From positions 32,600,001-32,664,000 of the forward strand of contig CM072801.1 in the NCBI GenBank assembly GCA_037013495.1: a stretch of DNA of 64,000 nt, given 5' to 3'. Below the pieces are notes generated by a model that had not been told where the DNA came from, did no database searches, and saw only the letters and a list, made by a program, of their open reading frames with translations. Position numbers and translations under genes: made by a program. Numbering within the stretch: the first letter of the stretch is position 1; every line of letters starts with the position of its first letter. This DNA is from Hippophae tibetana (lineage: Eukaryota; Streptophyta; Magnoliopsida; Rosales; Elaeagnaceae). Shown one piece after another: positions 49,507 through 63,000 of the stretch.

Positions 49507-50233
49507 GGCCTCACTATGGAACCTGAATTATATACCCAAATTCCATCATTTACATCACTAACCAAGGGTTTTAGCTTTTTCTTGCAAATTTCCGTTTTAC
49601 TTACTTTCGATTTTATTCAATAGAGCTCTAAAGGAGATATTTGTTACGACCAAGGTTTCATTATTTATGAGGTCCATAAATCTATATTCTTCGAAAAGGA
49701 AATAGGAGAATAGGAAAAGAAAGGAGCAACTGTTGAAATTTTCAATAAAACAAAACATTTAATAAATCGAACTTTCAACTTTATACGAGAAAAACTTTTG
49801 ACTATGGTATCGTAAGGACTATTATAATATATTAAATTTAAGCTCTTATCGATTCACACAATTAGTTGTATCCTCAATAAGGAACTTGAATTATGTACCC
49901 AAATCCATCATTTACATCACTTACCTAGGGTTTTAGGTTTTTCTCCCAAATTTCCGTTTTACTTAGTTTTAATTTTATTCAATAGAACTCTAAAGGAGAT
50001 ATTTGTGCCGACCATGGGTTCTTTATATATGTGTTCAATAAATCCCTTTTTTTGAAAAAAAAAATAGGAGAATAGTAAAAGAAAGGAGCAACTGTTCAAA
50101 TTTTCAAAAAAAAACAAAACATTTGATAAATTCTACTTTTAACTTTATACGACTATAACTTTTGACTCGGGTATCGTAACGAAAATTATAATATATCAAA
50201 TCGAAGCTCTTATCGATTGACACAATTACTTCA
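49507..50233 (+). repeat. Tandem dimer duplication, copy 2 (B then A)
   Basis: Repeats 48781-49506 with the same AATAGGAAAAG and GTTGTATCC marks. Its A tail leads into a B head with ATTACTTCAGG and TACCCCAATTCC. Confidence 0.82.
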
Positions 50234-51322
50234 GGCCTCACTATGGAACCTGAATTATATACCCCAATTCCATCATTTACATCACTAACCAAGGGTTTTA
50301 GCTTTTTCTTGCAAATTTCCGTTTTACTTACTTTCGATTTTATTCAATAGAGCTCTAAAGGAGATATTTGTTACGACCAAGGTTTCATTATTTATGAGGT
50401 CCATAAATCTATATTCTTCGAAAAGGAAATAGGAGAATAGAAAAAGAAAGGAGCAACTGTTGAAATTTTCAATAAAAGAAAACATTTAATAAATCGAACT
50501 TTCAACTTTATACGACAAAAACTTTTGACTATGGTATCTTAAGGACTATTATAATATATCAAATTTAAGCTCTTATCTATTAACACAATTAGTGCTATCC
50601 TCAATAAGGAACTTGAATTATGTACCCAAATCCATCATTTACATCACTTACCTAGGGTTTTAGGTTTTTCTCCCAAATTTCCGTTTTACTTAGTTTTAAT
50701 TTTATTCAATAGAACTCTAAAGGAGATATTTGTGCCGACCATGGGTTCTTTATATATGTGTTCAATAAATCCCTTTTTTTGAAAAAAAAAATAGGAGAAT
50801 AGTAAAAGAAAGGAGCAACTGTTGAAATTTTCAAAAAAAAAAACAAAACATTTGATAAATTCTACTTTTAACTTTATACGACTATAACTTTTGACTCAGG
50901 TATCGTAACGAAAATTATAATATATCAAATCGAAGCTCTTTTCGATTGACACAATTATTTCAGGCCTCACTAGGGAACCTGAATTATATACCCAAATTCC
51001 ATCATTTACATCACTAACCAAGGGTTTTAGCTTTTTCTCGCAAATTTCCGTTTTACTTACTTTCGATTTTATTCAATAGAGCTCTAAAGGAGATATTTGT
51101 TACGACCAAGGTTTCATTATTTATGAGGTCCATAAATCTATATTCTTCGAAAGGGAAATAGGAGAATAGAAAAAGAAAGGAGCAACTTTTGAAATTTTCA
51201 ATCAAACAAAACATTTAAGAAATCAAACTTTCAACTTTATACGACCAAAACTTTTGACTATGGTATCGTAAGGACTATTATAATATATCAAATTTAAGCT
51301 CTTATCGATTCACACAATTAGT

Positions 51323-51692
51323 GGTAGCCTCAATAAGGAACTTGAATTATGTAACCAAATCCATCATTTACATCACTTACCTAGGGTTTTAGGTTTTTCT
51401 CCCAAATTTCCGTTTGACTTAGTTTTAATTTTATTCAATAGAACTCTAAAGGAGATATTTGTGCCGACCATGGGTTCTTTATATATGTGTTCAATAAATC
51501 CCTTTTTTTGAAAAAAAAAAATAGGAGAATAGTAAAAGAAAGGAGCAACTGTTGAAATTTTCAAAAAAAAAAAAAAAACATTTGATAAATTCTACTTTTA
51601 ACTTTATACGACTATAACTTTTGACTCGGGTATCGTAACGAAAATTATAATATATCAAATCGAAGCTCTTATCGATTGACACAATTATTTCA
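51323..51692 (+). repeat. Eta A monomer with uninterrupted 16-base A run
   Basis: GTAACCAAATCC and CCGTTTGACTTAG mark the eta variant. The usual poly(A)-C-AAAAC tract has lost its C and become a 16-base A run at 51563-51578, the longest homopolymer I found in the window. Related eta units at 52781, 54238, 57878 and 58605 have shorter uninterrupted runs. Confidence 0.85.
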
Positions 51693-54600
51693 GGCCTCAC
51701 TATGGAACCTGAATTATATACCCAAATTCCATCATTTACATCACTAACCAAGGGTTTTAGCTTTTTCTCGCAAATTTCCGTTTTACTTACTTTCGATTTT
51801 ATTCAATAGAGCTCTAAAGGAGATATTTGTTACGACCAAGGTTTCATTATTTATGAGGTCCATAAATCTATATTCTTCGAAAAGGAAATAGGAGAATAGA
51901 AAAAGAAAGGAGCAACTGTTGAAATTTTCAATAAAAGAAAACATTTAATAAATCGAACTTTCAACTTTATACGAGAAAAACTTTTGACTATGGTATCGTA
52001 AGGACTATTATAATATATCAAATTTAAGCTCTTATCGATTCACACAATTAGTGGTATCCTCAATAAGGAACTTGAATTATGTACCGAAATCCATCATTTA
52101 CATCACTTACCTAGGGTTTTAGATTTTTCTCCCAAATTTCCGTTTTACTTAGTTTTAATTTTATTCAATAGAACTCAAAAGGAGATATTTGTGCCGACCA
52201 TGGGTTCTTTATATATGTGTTCAATAAATCCCTTTTTTTGAAAAAAAAAAAAGGAGAATAGTAAAAGAAAGGAGCAACTGTTGAAATTTTCAAAAAAAAA
52301 ACAAAACATTTGATAAATTCTACTTTTAACTTTATACGACTATAATTTTTGACTCGGGTATCGTAACGAAAATTATAATATATCAAATCGAAGCTCTTAT
52401 CGATTGACACAATTATTTCAGGCCTCACTATGGAACCTGAATTATATACCCAAATTCCATCATTTACATCACTAACCAAGGGTTTTAGCTTTTTCTCGCA
52501 AATTTCCGTTTTACTTACTTTCGATTTTATTCAATAGAGCTCTAAAGGAGATATTTGTTACGACCAAGGTTTCATTATTTATGAGGTCCATAAATCTATA
52601 TTCTTCGAAAAGGAAATAGGAGAATAGAAAAAGAAAGGAGCAACTTTTGAAATTTTCAATCAAACAAAACATTTAAGAAATCAAACTTTCAACTTTATAC
52701 GACCAAAACTTTTGACTATGGTATCGTAAGGACTATTATAATATATCAAATTTAAGCTCTTATAGATTCACACAATTAGTGGTAGCCTCAATAAGGAACT
52801 TGAATTATGTAACCAAATCCATCATTTACATCACTTACCTAGGGTTTTAGGTTTTTCTCCCAAATTTCCGTTTGACTTAGTTTTAATTTTATTCAATAGA
52901 ACTCTAAAGGAGATATTTGTGCCGACCATGGGTTCTTTATATATGTGTTCAATAAATCCCTTTTTTTGAAAAAAAAAATAGGAGAATAGTAAAAGAAAGG
53001 AGCAACTGTTGAAATTTTCAAAAAAAAAAAAACATTTGATAAATTCTACTTTTAACTTTATACGACTATAACTTTTGACTCGGGTATCGTAACGAAAATT
53101 ATAATATATCAAATCGAAGCTCTTATCGATTGTCACAATTATTTCAGGCCTCACTATGGAACCTGAATTATATACCCAAATTCCATCATTTACATCACTA
53201 ACCAAGGGTTTTAGCTTTTTCTCGCAAATTTCCGTTTTACTTACTTTCGATTTTATTCAATAGAGCTCTAAAGGAGATATTTGTTACGACCAAGGTTTCA
53301 TTATTTATGAGGTCCATAAATCTATATTCTTCGAAAAGGAAATAGGAGAATAGAAAAAGAAAGGAGCAACTGTTGAAATTTTCAATAAAACAAAACATTT
53401 AATAAATCGAACTTTCAACTTTATACGAGAAAAACTTTTGACTATGGTATCGTAAGGACTATTATAATATATCAAATTTAAGCTCTTATCGATTCACACA
53501 ATTAGTGGTATCCTCAATAAGGAACTTGAATTATGTACCCAAATCCATCATTTACATCACTTACCTAGGGTTTTAGGTTTTTCTCCCAAATTTCCGTTTT
53601 ACTTAGTTTTAATTTTATTCAATAGAACTCTAAAGGAGATATTTGTGCCGACCATGGGTTCTTTATATATGTGTTCAATAAATCCCTTTTTTTGAAAAAA
53701 AAAATAGGAGAATAGTAAAAGAAAGGAGCAACTGTTGAAATTTTCAAAAACAAAAAAACAAAACATTTGATAAATTCTACTTTTAACTTTATACGACTAT
53801 GACTTTTGACTCGGGTATCGTAACGAAAATTATAATATATCAAATCGAAGCTCTTATCGATTGACACAATTACTTCAGGCCTCACTATGGAACCTGAATT
53901 ATATACCCAAATTCCATCATTTACATCACTAACCAAGGGTCTTAGCTTTTTCTCGCAAATTTCCGTTTTACTTACTTTCGATTTTATTCAATAGAGCTCT
54001 AAAGGAGATATTTGTTACGACCAAGGTTTCATTATTTATGAGGTCCATAAATCTATATTCTTCGAAAAGGAAATAGGAGAATAGAAAAAGAAAGGAGCAA
54101 CTTTTGAAATTTTCAATCAAACAAAACATTTAAGAAATCAAACTTTCAACTTTATACGACCAAAACTTTTGACTATGGTATCGTAAGGACTATTATAATA
54201 TATCAAATTTAAGCTCTTATCGATTCACACAATTAGTGGTAGCCTCAATAAGGAACTTGAATTATGTAACCAAATCCATCATTTACATCACTTACCTAGG
54301 GTTTTAGGTTTTTCTCCCAAATTTCCGTTTGACTTAGTTTTAATTTTATTCAATAGAACTCTAAAGGAGATATTTGTGCCGACCATGGGTTCTTTATATA
54401 TGTGTTCAATAAATCCCTTTTTTTGAAAAAAAAAAATAGGAGAATAGTAAAAGAAAGGAGCAACTGTTGAAATTTTCAAAAAAAAAAAAACATTTGATAA
54501 ATTCTACTTTTAACTTTATACAACTATAACTTTTGACTCGGGTATCGTAACGAAAATTATAATATATCAAATCGAAGCTCTTATCGATTGTCACAATTAT

Positions 54601-55691
54601 TTCAGGCCTCACTATGGAACCTGAATTATATACCCAAATTCCATCATTTACATCACTAACCAAGTGTTTTAGCTTTTTCTCGCAAATTTCCGTTTTACTT
54701 ACTTTCGATTTTATTCAATAGAGCTCTAAAGGAGATATTTGTTACGACCAAGGTTTCATTATTTATGAGGTCCATAAATCTATATTCTTCGAAAAGGAAA
54801 TAGGAGAATAGAAAAAGAAAGGAGCAACTTTTGAAATTTTCAATCAAACAAAACATTTAAGAAATCAAACTTTCAAATTTATACGACCAAAACTTTTGAC
54901 TATGGTATTGTAAGGACTATTATAATATATCAAATTTAAGCTCTTATCGATTCACACAATTAGTGGTAGCCTCAATAAGGAACTTGAATTATGTAACCAA
55001 ATCCATCATTTACATCACTTACCTAGGGTTTTAGGTTTTTCTCTTAAATTTCCGTTTGACTTAGTTTTAATTTTATTCAATAGAACTCTAAAGGAGATAT
55101 TTGTGCCGACCATGGGTTCTTTATATATGTGTTCAATAAATCCCTTTTTTTGAAAAAAAAATAGGAGAATAGTAAAAGAAAGGAGCAACTGTTCAAATTT
55201 TCAAAAAAAAAACAAAACATTTGATAAATTCTACTTTTAACTTTATACGACTATAACTTTTGACTCGGGTATCGTAACGAAAATTATAATATATCAAATC
55301 GAAGCTCTTATCGATTGACACAATTACTTCAGGCCTCACTATGGAACCTGAATTATATACCCAAATTCCATCATTTACATCACTAACCAAGGGTTTTAGC
55401 TTTTTCTTGCAAATTTCCGTTTTACTTACTTTCGATTTTATTCAATAGAGCTCTAGAGGAGATATTTGTTACGACCAAGGTTTCATTATTTATGAGGTCC
55501 ATAAATCTATATTCTTCGAAAAGGAAATAGGAGAATAGAAAAAGAAAGGAGCAACTTTTGAAATTTTCAATAAAAGAAAACATTTAATAAATCGAACTTT
55601 CAACTTTATACGACAAAAACTTTTGACTATGGTATCTTAAGGACTATTATAATATATCAAATTTAAGCTCTTATCTATTAACACAATTAGT

Positions 55692-57148
55692 GCTATCCTC
55701 AATAAGGAACTTGAATTATGTACCCAAATCCATCATTTACATCACTTACCTAGGGTTTTAGGTTTTTCTCCCAAATTTCCGTTTTACTTAGTTTTAATTT
55801 TATTCAATAGAACTCAATAGGAGATATTTGTGCCGACCATGGGTTCTTTATATATGTGTTCAATAAATCCCTTTTTTTGAAAAAAAAAATAGGAGAATAG
55901 TAAAAGAAAGGAGCAACTGTTGAAATTTTCAAAAAAAAAAATAAAACATTTGATAAATTCTACTTTTAACTTTATACGACTATGACTTTTGACTCGGGTA
56001 TCGTAACGAAAATTATAATATATCAAATCGAAGCTCTTATCGATTGACACAATTACTTCAGGCCTCACTATGGAACCTGAATTATATACCCAAATTCCAT
56101 CATTTACATCACTAACCAAGGGTTTTAGCTTTTTCTCGCAAATTTCCGTTTTACTTACTTTCGATTTTATTCAATAGAGCTCTAAAGGAGATATTTGTTA
56201 CGACCAAGGTTTCATTATTTATGAGGTCCATAAATCTATATTCTTCGAAAAGGAAATAGGAGAATAGAAAAAGAAAGGAGCAACTGTTGAAATTTTCAAT
56301 AAAAGAAAACATTTAATAAATCGAACTTTCAACTTTATACGACAAAAACTTTTGACTATGGTATCTTAAGGACTATTATAATATATCAAATTTAAGCTCT
56401 TATCTATTAACACAATTAGTGCTATCCTCAATAAGGAACTTGAATTATGTACCCAAATCCATCATTTACATCACTTACCTAGGGTTTTAGGTTTTTCTCC
56501 CAAATTTCCGTTTTACTTAGTTTTAATTTTATTCAATAGAACTCAATAGGAGATATTTGTGCCGACCATGGGTTCTTTATATATGTGTTCAATAAATCCC
56601 TTTTTTTGAAAAAAAAAATAGGAGAATAGTAAAAGAAAGGAGCAACTGTTGAAATTTTCAAAAAAAAAAACAAAACATTTGATAAATTCTACTTTTAACT
56701 TTATACGACTATGACTTTTGACTCGGGTATCGTAACGAAAATTATAATATATCAAATCGAAGCTCTTATCGATTGACACAATTACTTCAGGCCTCACTAT
56801 GGAACCTGAATTATATACCCAAATTCCATCATTTACATCACTAACCAAGGGTTTTAGCTTTTTCTCGCAAATTTCCGTTTTACTTACTTTCGATTTTATT
56901 CAATAGAGCTCTAAAGGAGATATTTTTACGACCAAGGTTTCATTATTTATGAGGTCCATAAATCTATATTCTTCGAAAAGGAAATAGGAGAATAGAAAAA
57001 GAAAGGAGCAACTGTTGAAATTTTCAATAAAAGAAAACATTTAATAAATCGAACTTTCAACTTTATACGAGAAAAACTTTTGACTATGGTATCGTAAGGA
57101 CTATTATAATATATCAACTTTAAGCTCTTATCGATTCACACAATTAGT
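55692..57148 (+). repeat. Tandem duplication of one dimer (729 bp)
   Basis: The dimers at 55692 and 56421 share GCTATCCTC at the start, CTCAATAGGAG, CTATGACTTTTGAC and ATTACTTCAGG. The first has AAAATAAAACATTT where the second has AAAACAAAACATTT. In the second B monomer GATATTTTTACG replaces GATATTTGTTACG, making it 359 bp. The two B monomers also end differently: the first with ATCTTAAGG, the second with ATCGTAAGG and ATATCAACTTTAAG. Confidence 0.85.
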
Positions 57149-58244
57149 GGTATCCTCAATAAGGAACTTGAATTATGTACCGAAATCCATCATTTACATC
57201 ACTTACCTAGGGTTTTAGGTTTTTCTCCCAAATTTCCGTTTTACTTAGTTTTAATTTTATTCAATAGAACTCAAAAGGAGATATTTGTGCCGACCATGGG
57301 TTCCTTATATATGTGTTCAATAAATCCCTTTTTTTGAAAAAAAAAAATAGGAGAATAGTAAAAGAAAGGAGCAACTGTTGAAATTTTCAAAAAAAAAACA
57401 AAACATTTGATAAATTCTACTTTTAACTTTATACGACTATAACTTTTGACTCGGGTATCGTAACGAAAATTATAATATATCAAATCGAAGCTCTTATCGA
57501 TTGACACAATTATTTCAGGCCTCACTATGGAACCTGAATTATATACACAAATTCCATCATTTACATCACTAACCAAGGGTTTTAGCTTTTTCTCGCAAAT
57601 TTCCGTTTTACTTACTTTCGATTTTATTCAATAGAGCTCTAAAGGAGATATTTGTTACGACCAAGGTTTCATTATTTATGATGTCCATAAATCTATATTC
57701 TTCGAAAAGGAAATAGGAGAATAGAAAAAGAAAGGAGCAACTTTTGAAATTTTCAATCAAACAAAACATTTAAGAAATCAAACTTTCAACTTTATACGAC
57801 CAAAACTTTTGACTATGGTATCGTAAGGACTATTATAATATATCAAATTTAAGCTCTTATCGATTCACACAATTAGTGGTAGCCTCAATAAGGAACTTGA
57901 ATTATGTAACCAAATCCATCATTTACATCACTTACCTAGGGTTTTAGGTTTTTCTCCCAAATTTCCGTTTGACTTAGTTTTAATTTTATTCAATAGAACT
58001 CTAAAGGAGATATTTGTGCCGACCATGGGTTCTTTATATATGTGTTCAATAAATCCCTTTTTTTGAAAAAAAAAATAGGAGAATAGTAAAAGAAAGGAGC
58101 AACTGTTGAAATTTTCAAAAAAAAAAAAAACATTTGATAAATTCTACTTTTAACTTTATACGACTATAACTTTTGACTCGGGTATCGTAACGAAAATTAT
58201 AATATATCAAATCGAAGCTCTTATCGATTGTCACAATTATTTCA

Positions 58245-59698
58245 GGCCTCACTATGGAACCTGAATTATATACCCAAATTCCATCATTTACATCACTAAC
58301 CAAGGGTTTTAGCTTTTTCTCGCAAATTTCCGTTTTACTTACTTTCGATTTTATTCAATAGAGCTCTAAAGGAGATATTTGTTACGACCAAGGTTTCATT
58401 ATTTATGAGGTCCATAAATCTATATTCTTCAAAAAGGAAATAGGAGAATAGAAAAAGAAAGGAGCAACTGTTGAAATTTTCAATAAAACAAAACATTTAA
58501 TAAATCGAACTTTCAACTTTATACGAGAAAAACTTTTGACTATGGTATCGTAAGGACTATTATAATATATCAAATTTAAGCTCTTATCGATTCACACAAT
58601 TAGTGGTATCCTCAATAAGGAACTTGAATTATGTACCCAAATCCATCATTTACATCACTTACCTAGGGTTTTAGGTTTTTCTCCCAAATTTCAGTTTTAC
58701 TTAGTTTTAATTTTATTCAATAGAACTCTAAAGGAGATATTTGTGCCGACCATGGGTTCTTTATATATGTGTTCAATAAATCCCTTTTTTTGAAAAAAAA
58801 AATAGGAGAATAGTAAAAGAAAGGAGCAACTGTTGAAATTTTCAAAAAAAAAAAAACATTTGATAAATTCTACTTTTAACTTTATACGACTATAACTTTT
58901 GACTCGGGTATCGTAACGAAAATTATAATATATCAAATCGAAGCTCTTATCGATTGTCACAATTATTTCAGGCCTCACTATGGAACCTGAATTATATACC
59001 CAAATTCCATCATTTACATCACTAACCAAGGGTTTTAGCTTTTTCTCGCAAATTTCCGTTTTACTTACTTTCGATTTTATTCAATAGAGCTCTAAAGGAG
59101 ATATTTGTTACGACCAAGGTTTCATTATTTATGAGGTCCATAAATCTATATTCTTCAAAAAGGAAATAGGAGAATAGAAAAAGAAAGGAGCAACTGTTGA
59201 AATTTTCAATAAAACAAAACATTTAATAAATCGAACTTTCAACTTTATACGAGAAAAACTTTTGACTATGGTATCGTAAGGACTATTATAATATATCAAA
59301 TTTAAGCTCTTATCGATTCACACAATTATTGGTATCCTCAATAAGGAACTTGAATTATGTACCCAAATCCATCATTTACATCACTTACCTAGGGTTTTAG
59401 GTTTTTCTCCCAAATTTCAGTTTTACTTAGTTTTAATTTTATTCAATAGAACTCTAAAGGAGATATTTGTGCCGACCATGGGTTCTTTATATATGTGTTC
59501 AATAAATCCCTTTTTTTGAAAAAAAAAATAGGAGAATAGTAAAAGAAAGGAGCAACTGTTCAAATTTTCAAAAAAAAAACAAAACATTTGATAAATTCTA
59601 CTTTTAACTTTATACGACTATAACTTTTGACTCGGGTATCGTAACGAAAATTATAATATATCAAATCGAAGCTCTTATCGATTGACACAATTACTTCA
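58245..59698 (+). repeat. Tandem duplication of one dimer (B then A, 726-728 bp)
   Basis: B monomers at 58245 and 58971 both have TTCTTCAAAAAGG in place of TTCTTCGAAAAGG. The A monomers after them (58605, 59331) both have AAATTTCAGTTTTAC in place of AAATTTCCGTTTTAC. These changes were noticed nowhere else in the window, so the pair is a local duplication. The second A monomer then continues with the beta-like CTGTTCAAATTTTC, so the copy ends within it. Confidence 0.87.
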
Positions 59699-60058
59699 GG
59701 CCTCACTATGGAACCTGAATTATATACCCAAATTCCATCATTTACATCACTAACCAAGGGTTTTAGCTTTTTCTTGCAAATTTCCGTTTTACTTACTTTC
59801 GATTTTATTCAATAGAGCTCTAAAGGAGATATTGGTTACGACCAAGGTTTCATTATTTATGAGGTCCATAAATCTATATTCTTCGAAAAGGAAATAGGAG
59901 AATAGAAAAAGAAAGGAGCAACTGTTGAAATTTTCAATAAAACAAAACATTTAATAAATCGAACTTTCAACTTTATACGACAAAAACTTTTGACTATGGT
60001 ATCTTAAGGACTATTATAATATATCAAATTTAAGCTCTTATCGATTCACACAATTAGT

Positions 60059-63000
60059 GGTAGCCTCAATAAGGAACTTGAATTATGTACCCAAATCCAT
60101 CATTTACATCACTTACCTAGGGTTTTAGGTTTTTCTCCCAAATTTCCGTTTTACTTAGTTTTGATTTTATTCAATAGAACTGTAAAGGAGATATTTGTGC
60201 CGACCATGGGTTGTTTATATATGTGTTCAATAAATCTCTATTTTTCGAAAAAAAATAGGATAATAGTAAAAGAAAGGAGCAACTGTTGAAATTTTCAAAA
60301 CAAAACAAAACATTTGATAAGTTCTACTTTTAACTTTATACGACTATAACTTTTGACTAGGGTATCGTAACGAAAATTATAATATATCAAATCGAAGCTC
60401 TTATCGATTCACACAATTATTTCTGGCCTCACTATGGAACCTGAATTATATACCCAAATTCCATCATTTACATCACTAACCAAGGGTTTTAGCTTTTTCT
60501 CGCAAATTTCCGTTTTACTTACTTTCGATTTTATTCAATAGAGCTCTAAAGGAGATATTTGTTACGACCAAGGTTTCATTATTTATGAGGTCCATAAATC
60601 TATATTCTTCGAAAAGGAAATAGGAGAATAGAAAAAGAAAGGAGCAACTGTTGAAATTTTCAATAAAACAAAACATTTAATAAATCGAACTTTCAACTTT
60701 ATACGACAAAAACTTTTGACTATGGTATCGTAAGGACTATTATAATATATCAAATTTAAGCTCTTATCGATTCACACAATTATGGTATCCTCAATAAGGA
60801 ACTTGAATTATGTACCCAAATCCATCATTTACATCACTTACCTAGGGTTTTAGGTTTTTCTCCCAAATTTCCGTTTTACTTAGTTTTGATTTTATTCAAT
60901 AGAACTGTAAAGGAGATATTTGTGCCGACCATGGGTTGTTTATATATGTGTTCAATAAATCTCTATTTTTCGAAAAAAAAAATAGGAGAATAGTAAAAGA
61001 AAGGAGCAACTGTTGAAATTTTCAAAACAAAACAAAATATTTGATAAGTTCTACTTTTAACTTTATACGACTATAACTTTTGACTAGGGTATCGTAACGA
61101 AAATTATAATATATCAAATCGAAGCTCTTATCGATTGACACAATTATTTCAGGCCTCACTATGGAACCTGAATTATATACCCAAATTCCATCATTTACAT
61201 CACTAACCAAGGGTTTTAGCTTTTTCTCGCAAATTTCCGTTTTGCTTACTTTCGATTTTATTCAATAGAGCTCTAAAGGAGATATTTGTTACGACCAAGG
61301 TTTCATTATTTATGAGGTCCATAAATCTATATTCTTCGAAAAGGAAATAGGAGAATAGAAAAAGAAAGGAGCAACTGTTGAAATTTTCAATAAAACAAAA
61401 CATTTAATAAATCGAACTTTCAACTTTATACGACAAAAACTTTTGACTATGGTATCTTAAGGACTATTATAATATATCAAATTTAAGCTCTTATCGATTC
61501 ACACAATTAGTGGTAGCCTCAATAAGGAACTTGAATTATGTACCCAAATCCATCATTTACATCACTTACCTAGGGTTTTAGGTTTTTCTCCCAAATTTCC
61601 GTTTTACTTAGTTTTAATTTTATTCAATAGAACTCTAAAGGAGATATTTGTGCCGACCATGGGTTCTTTATATATGTGTTCAATAAATCCCTTTTTTTGA
61701 AAAAAAAATAGGATAATAGTAAAAGAAAGGAGCAACTGTTGAAATTTTCAAAAAAAAACAAAACATTTGATAACTTCTACTTTTAACTTTATACGACTAT
61801 AACTTTTGACTCGGGTATCGTAACGAAAATTATAATATATCAAATCGAAGCTCTTATCGATTGACACAATTATTTCAGGCCTCACTATGGAACCTGAATT
61901 ATATACCCAAATTCCATCATTTACATCACTAACCAAGGGTTTTAGCTTTTTCTCGCAAATTTCCGTTTTACTTACTTTCGATTTTATTCAATAGAGCTCT
62001 AAAGGAGATATTTGTTACGACCAAGGTTTCATTATTTATGAGGTCCATAAATCTATATTCTTCGAAAAGGAAATAGGAGAATAGAAAAAGAAAGGAGCAA
62101 CTGTTGAAATTTTCAATAAAACAAAACATTTAATAAATCGAACTTTCAACTTTATACGACAAAAACTTTTGACTATGGTATCGTAAGGACTATTATAATA
62201 TATCAAATTTAAGGTCTTATCGATTCACACAATTATGGTATCCTCAATAAGGAACTTGAATTATGTACCCAAATCCATCATTTACATCACTTACCTAGGG
62301 TTTTAGGTTTTTCTCACAAATTTCCGTTTTACTTAGTTTTGATTTTATTCAATAGAACTGTAAAGGAGATATTTGTGCCGACCATGGGTTGTTTATATAT
62401 GTGTTCAATAATTCTCTATTTTTCGAAAAAAAATAGGAGAATAGTAAAAGAAAGGAGCAACTGTTGAAATTTTCAAAACAAAACAAAACATTTGATAAGT
62501 TCTACTTTTAACTTTATACGACTATAACTTTTGACTAGGGTATCGTAACGAAAATTATAATATATCAAATCGAAGCTCTTATCGATTCACACAATTATTT
62601 CTGGCCTCACTATGGAACCTGAATTATATACCCAAATTCCATCATTTACATCACTAACCAAGGGTTTTAGCTTTTTCTCGCAAATTTCTGTTTTACTTAC
62701 TTTCGATTTTATTCAATAGAGCTCTAAAGGAGATATTTGTTACGACCAAGGTTTCATTATTTTTGAGGTCCATAAATCTATATTCTTCGAAAAGGAAATA
62801 GGAGAATAGAAAAAGAAAGGAGCAACTGTTGAAATTTTCAATAAAACAAAACATTTAATAAATCGAACTTTCAACTTTATACGACAAAAACTTTTGACTA
62901 TGGTATCGTAAGGACTATTATAATATATCAAATTTAAGCTCTTATCGATTCACACAATTAGTGGTAGCCTCAATAAGGAACTTGAATTATGTACCCAAAT

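Larger units (their letters stand above)
47684..60058 (+). repeat. Zone 3: array with single-dimer tandem duplications
   Basis: Seventeen A+B dimers. A monomers start at 47684, 48413, 49141, 49867, 50594, 51323, 52053, 52781, 53507, 54238, 54965, 55692, 56421, 57149, 57878, 58605 and 59331. A variant called eta here has GTAACCAAATCC and CCGTTTGACTTAG. It usually follows a B monomer with CAATCAAACAAAACATTT and ACGACCAAAACTTTTG. Its second poly(A) tract has lost the interrupting C. Eta A monomers start at 51323, 52781 and 54238, spaced 1458 and 1457 bp, with related ones at 54965 and 57878. Beta-like dimers with CTGTTCAAATTTTC and TTTCTTGC, familiar from zone 1, recur at 49867, 54965 and 59331. 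The zone therefore draws on the same variant pool as zone 1. Confidence 0.88.

Noticed and set aside
52831-53205. Longest reading frame in the window, 124 codons, minus strand
   Set aside because: It exists only because the eta variant lost the C that usually interrupts the A tract. It is the same TTG-started frame extended into the next stretch of the A monomer.
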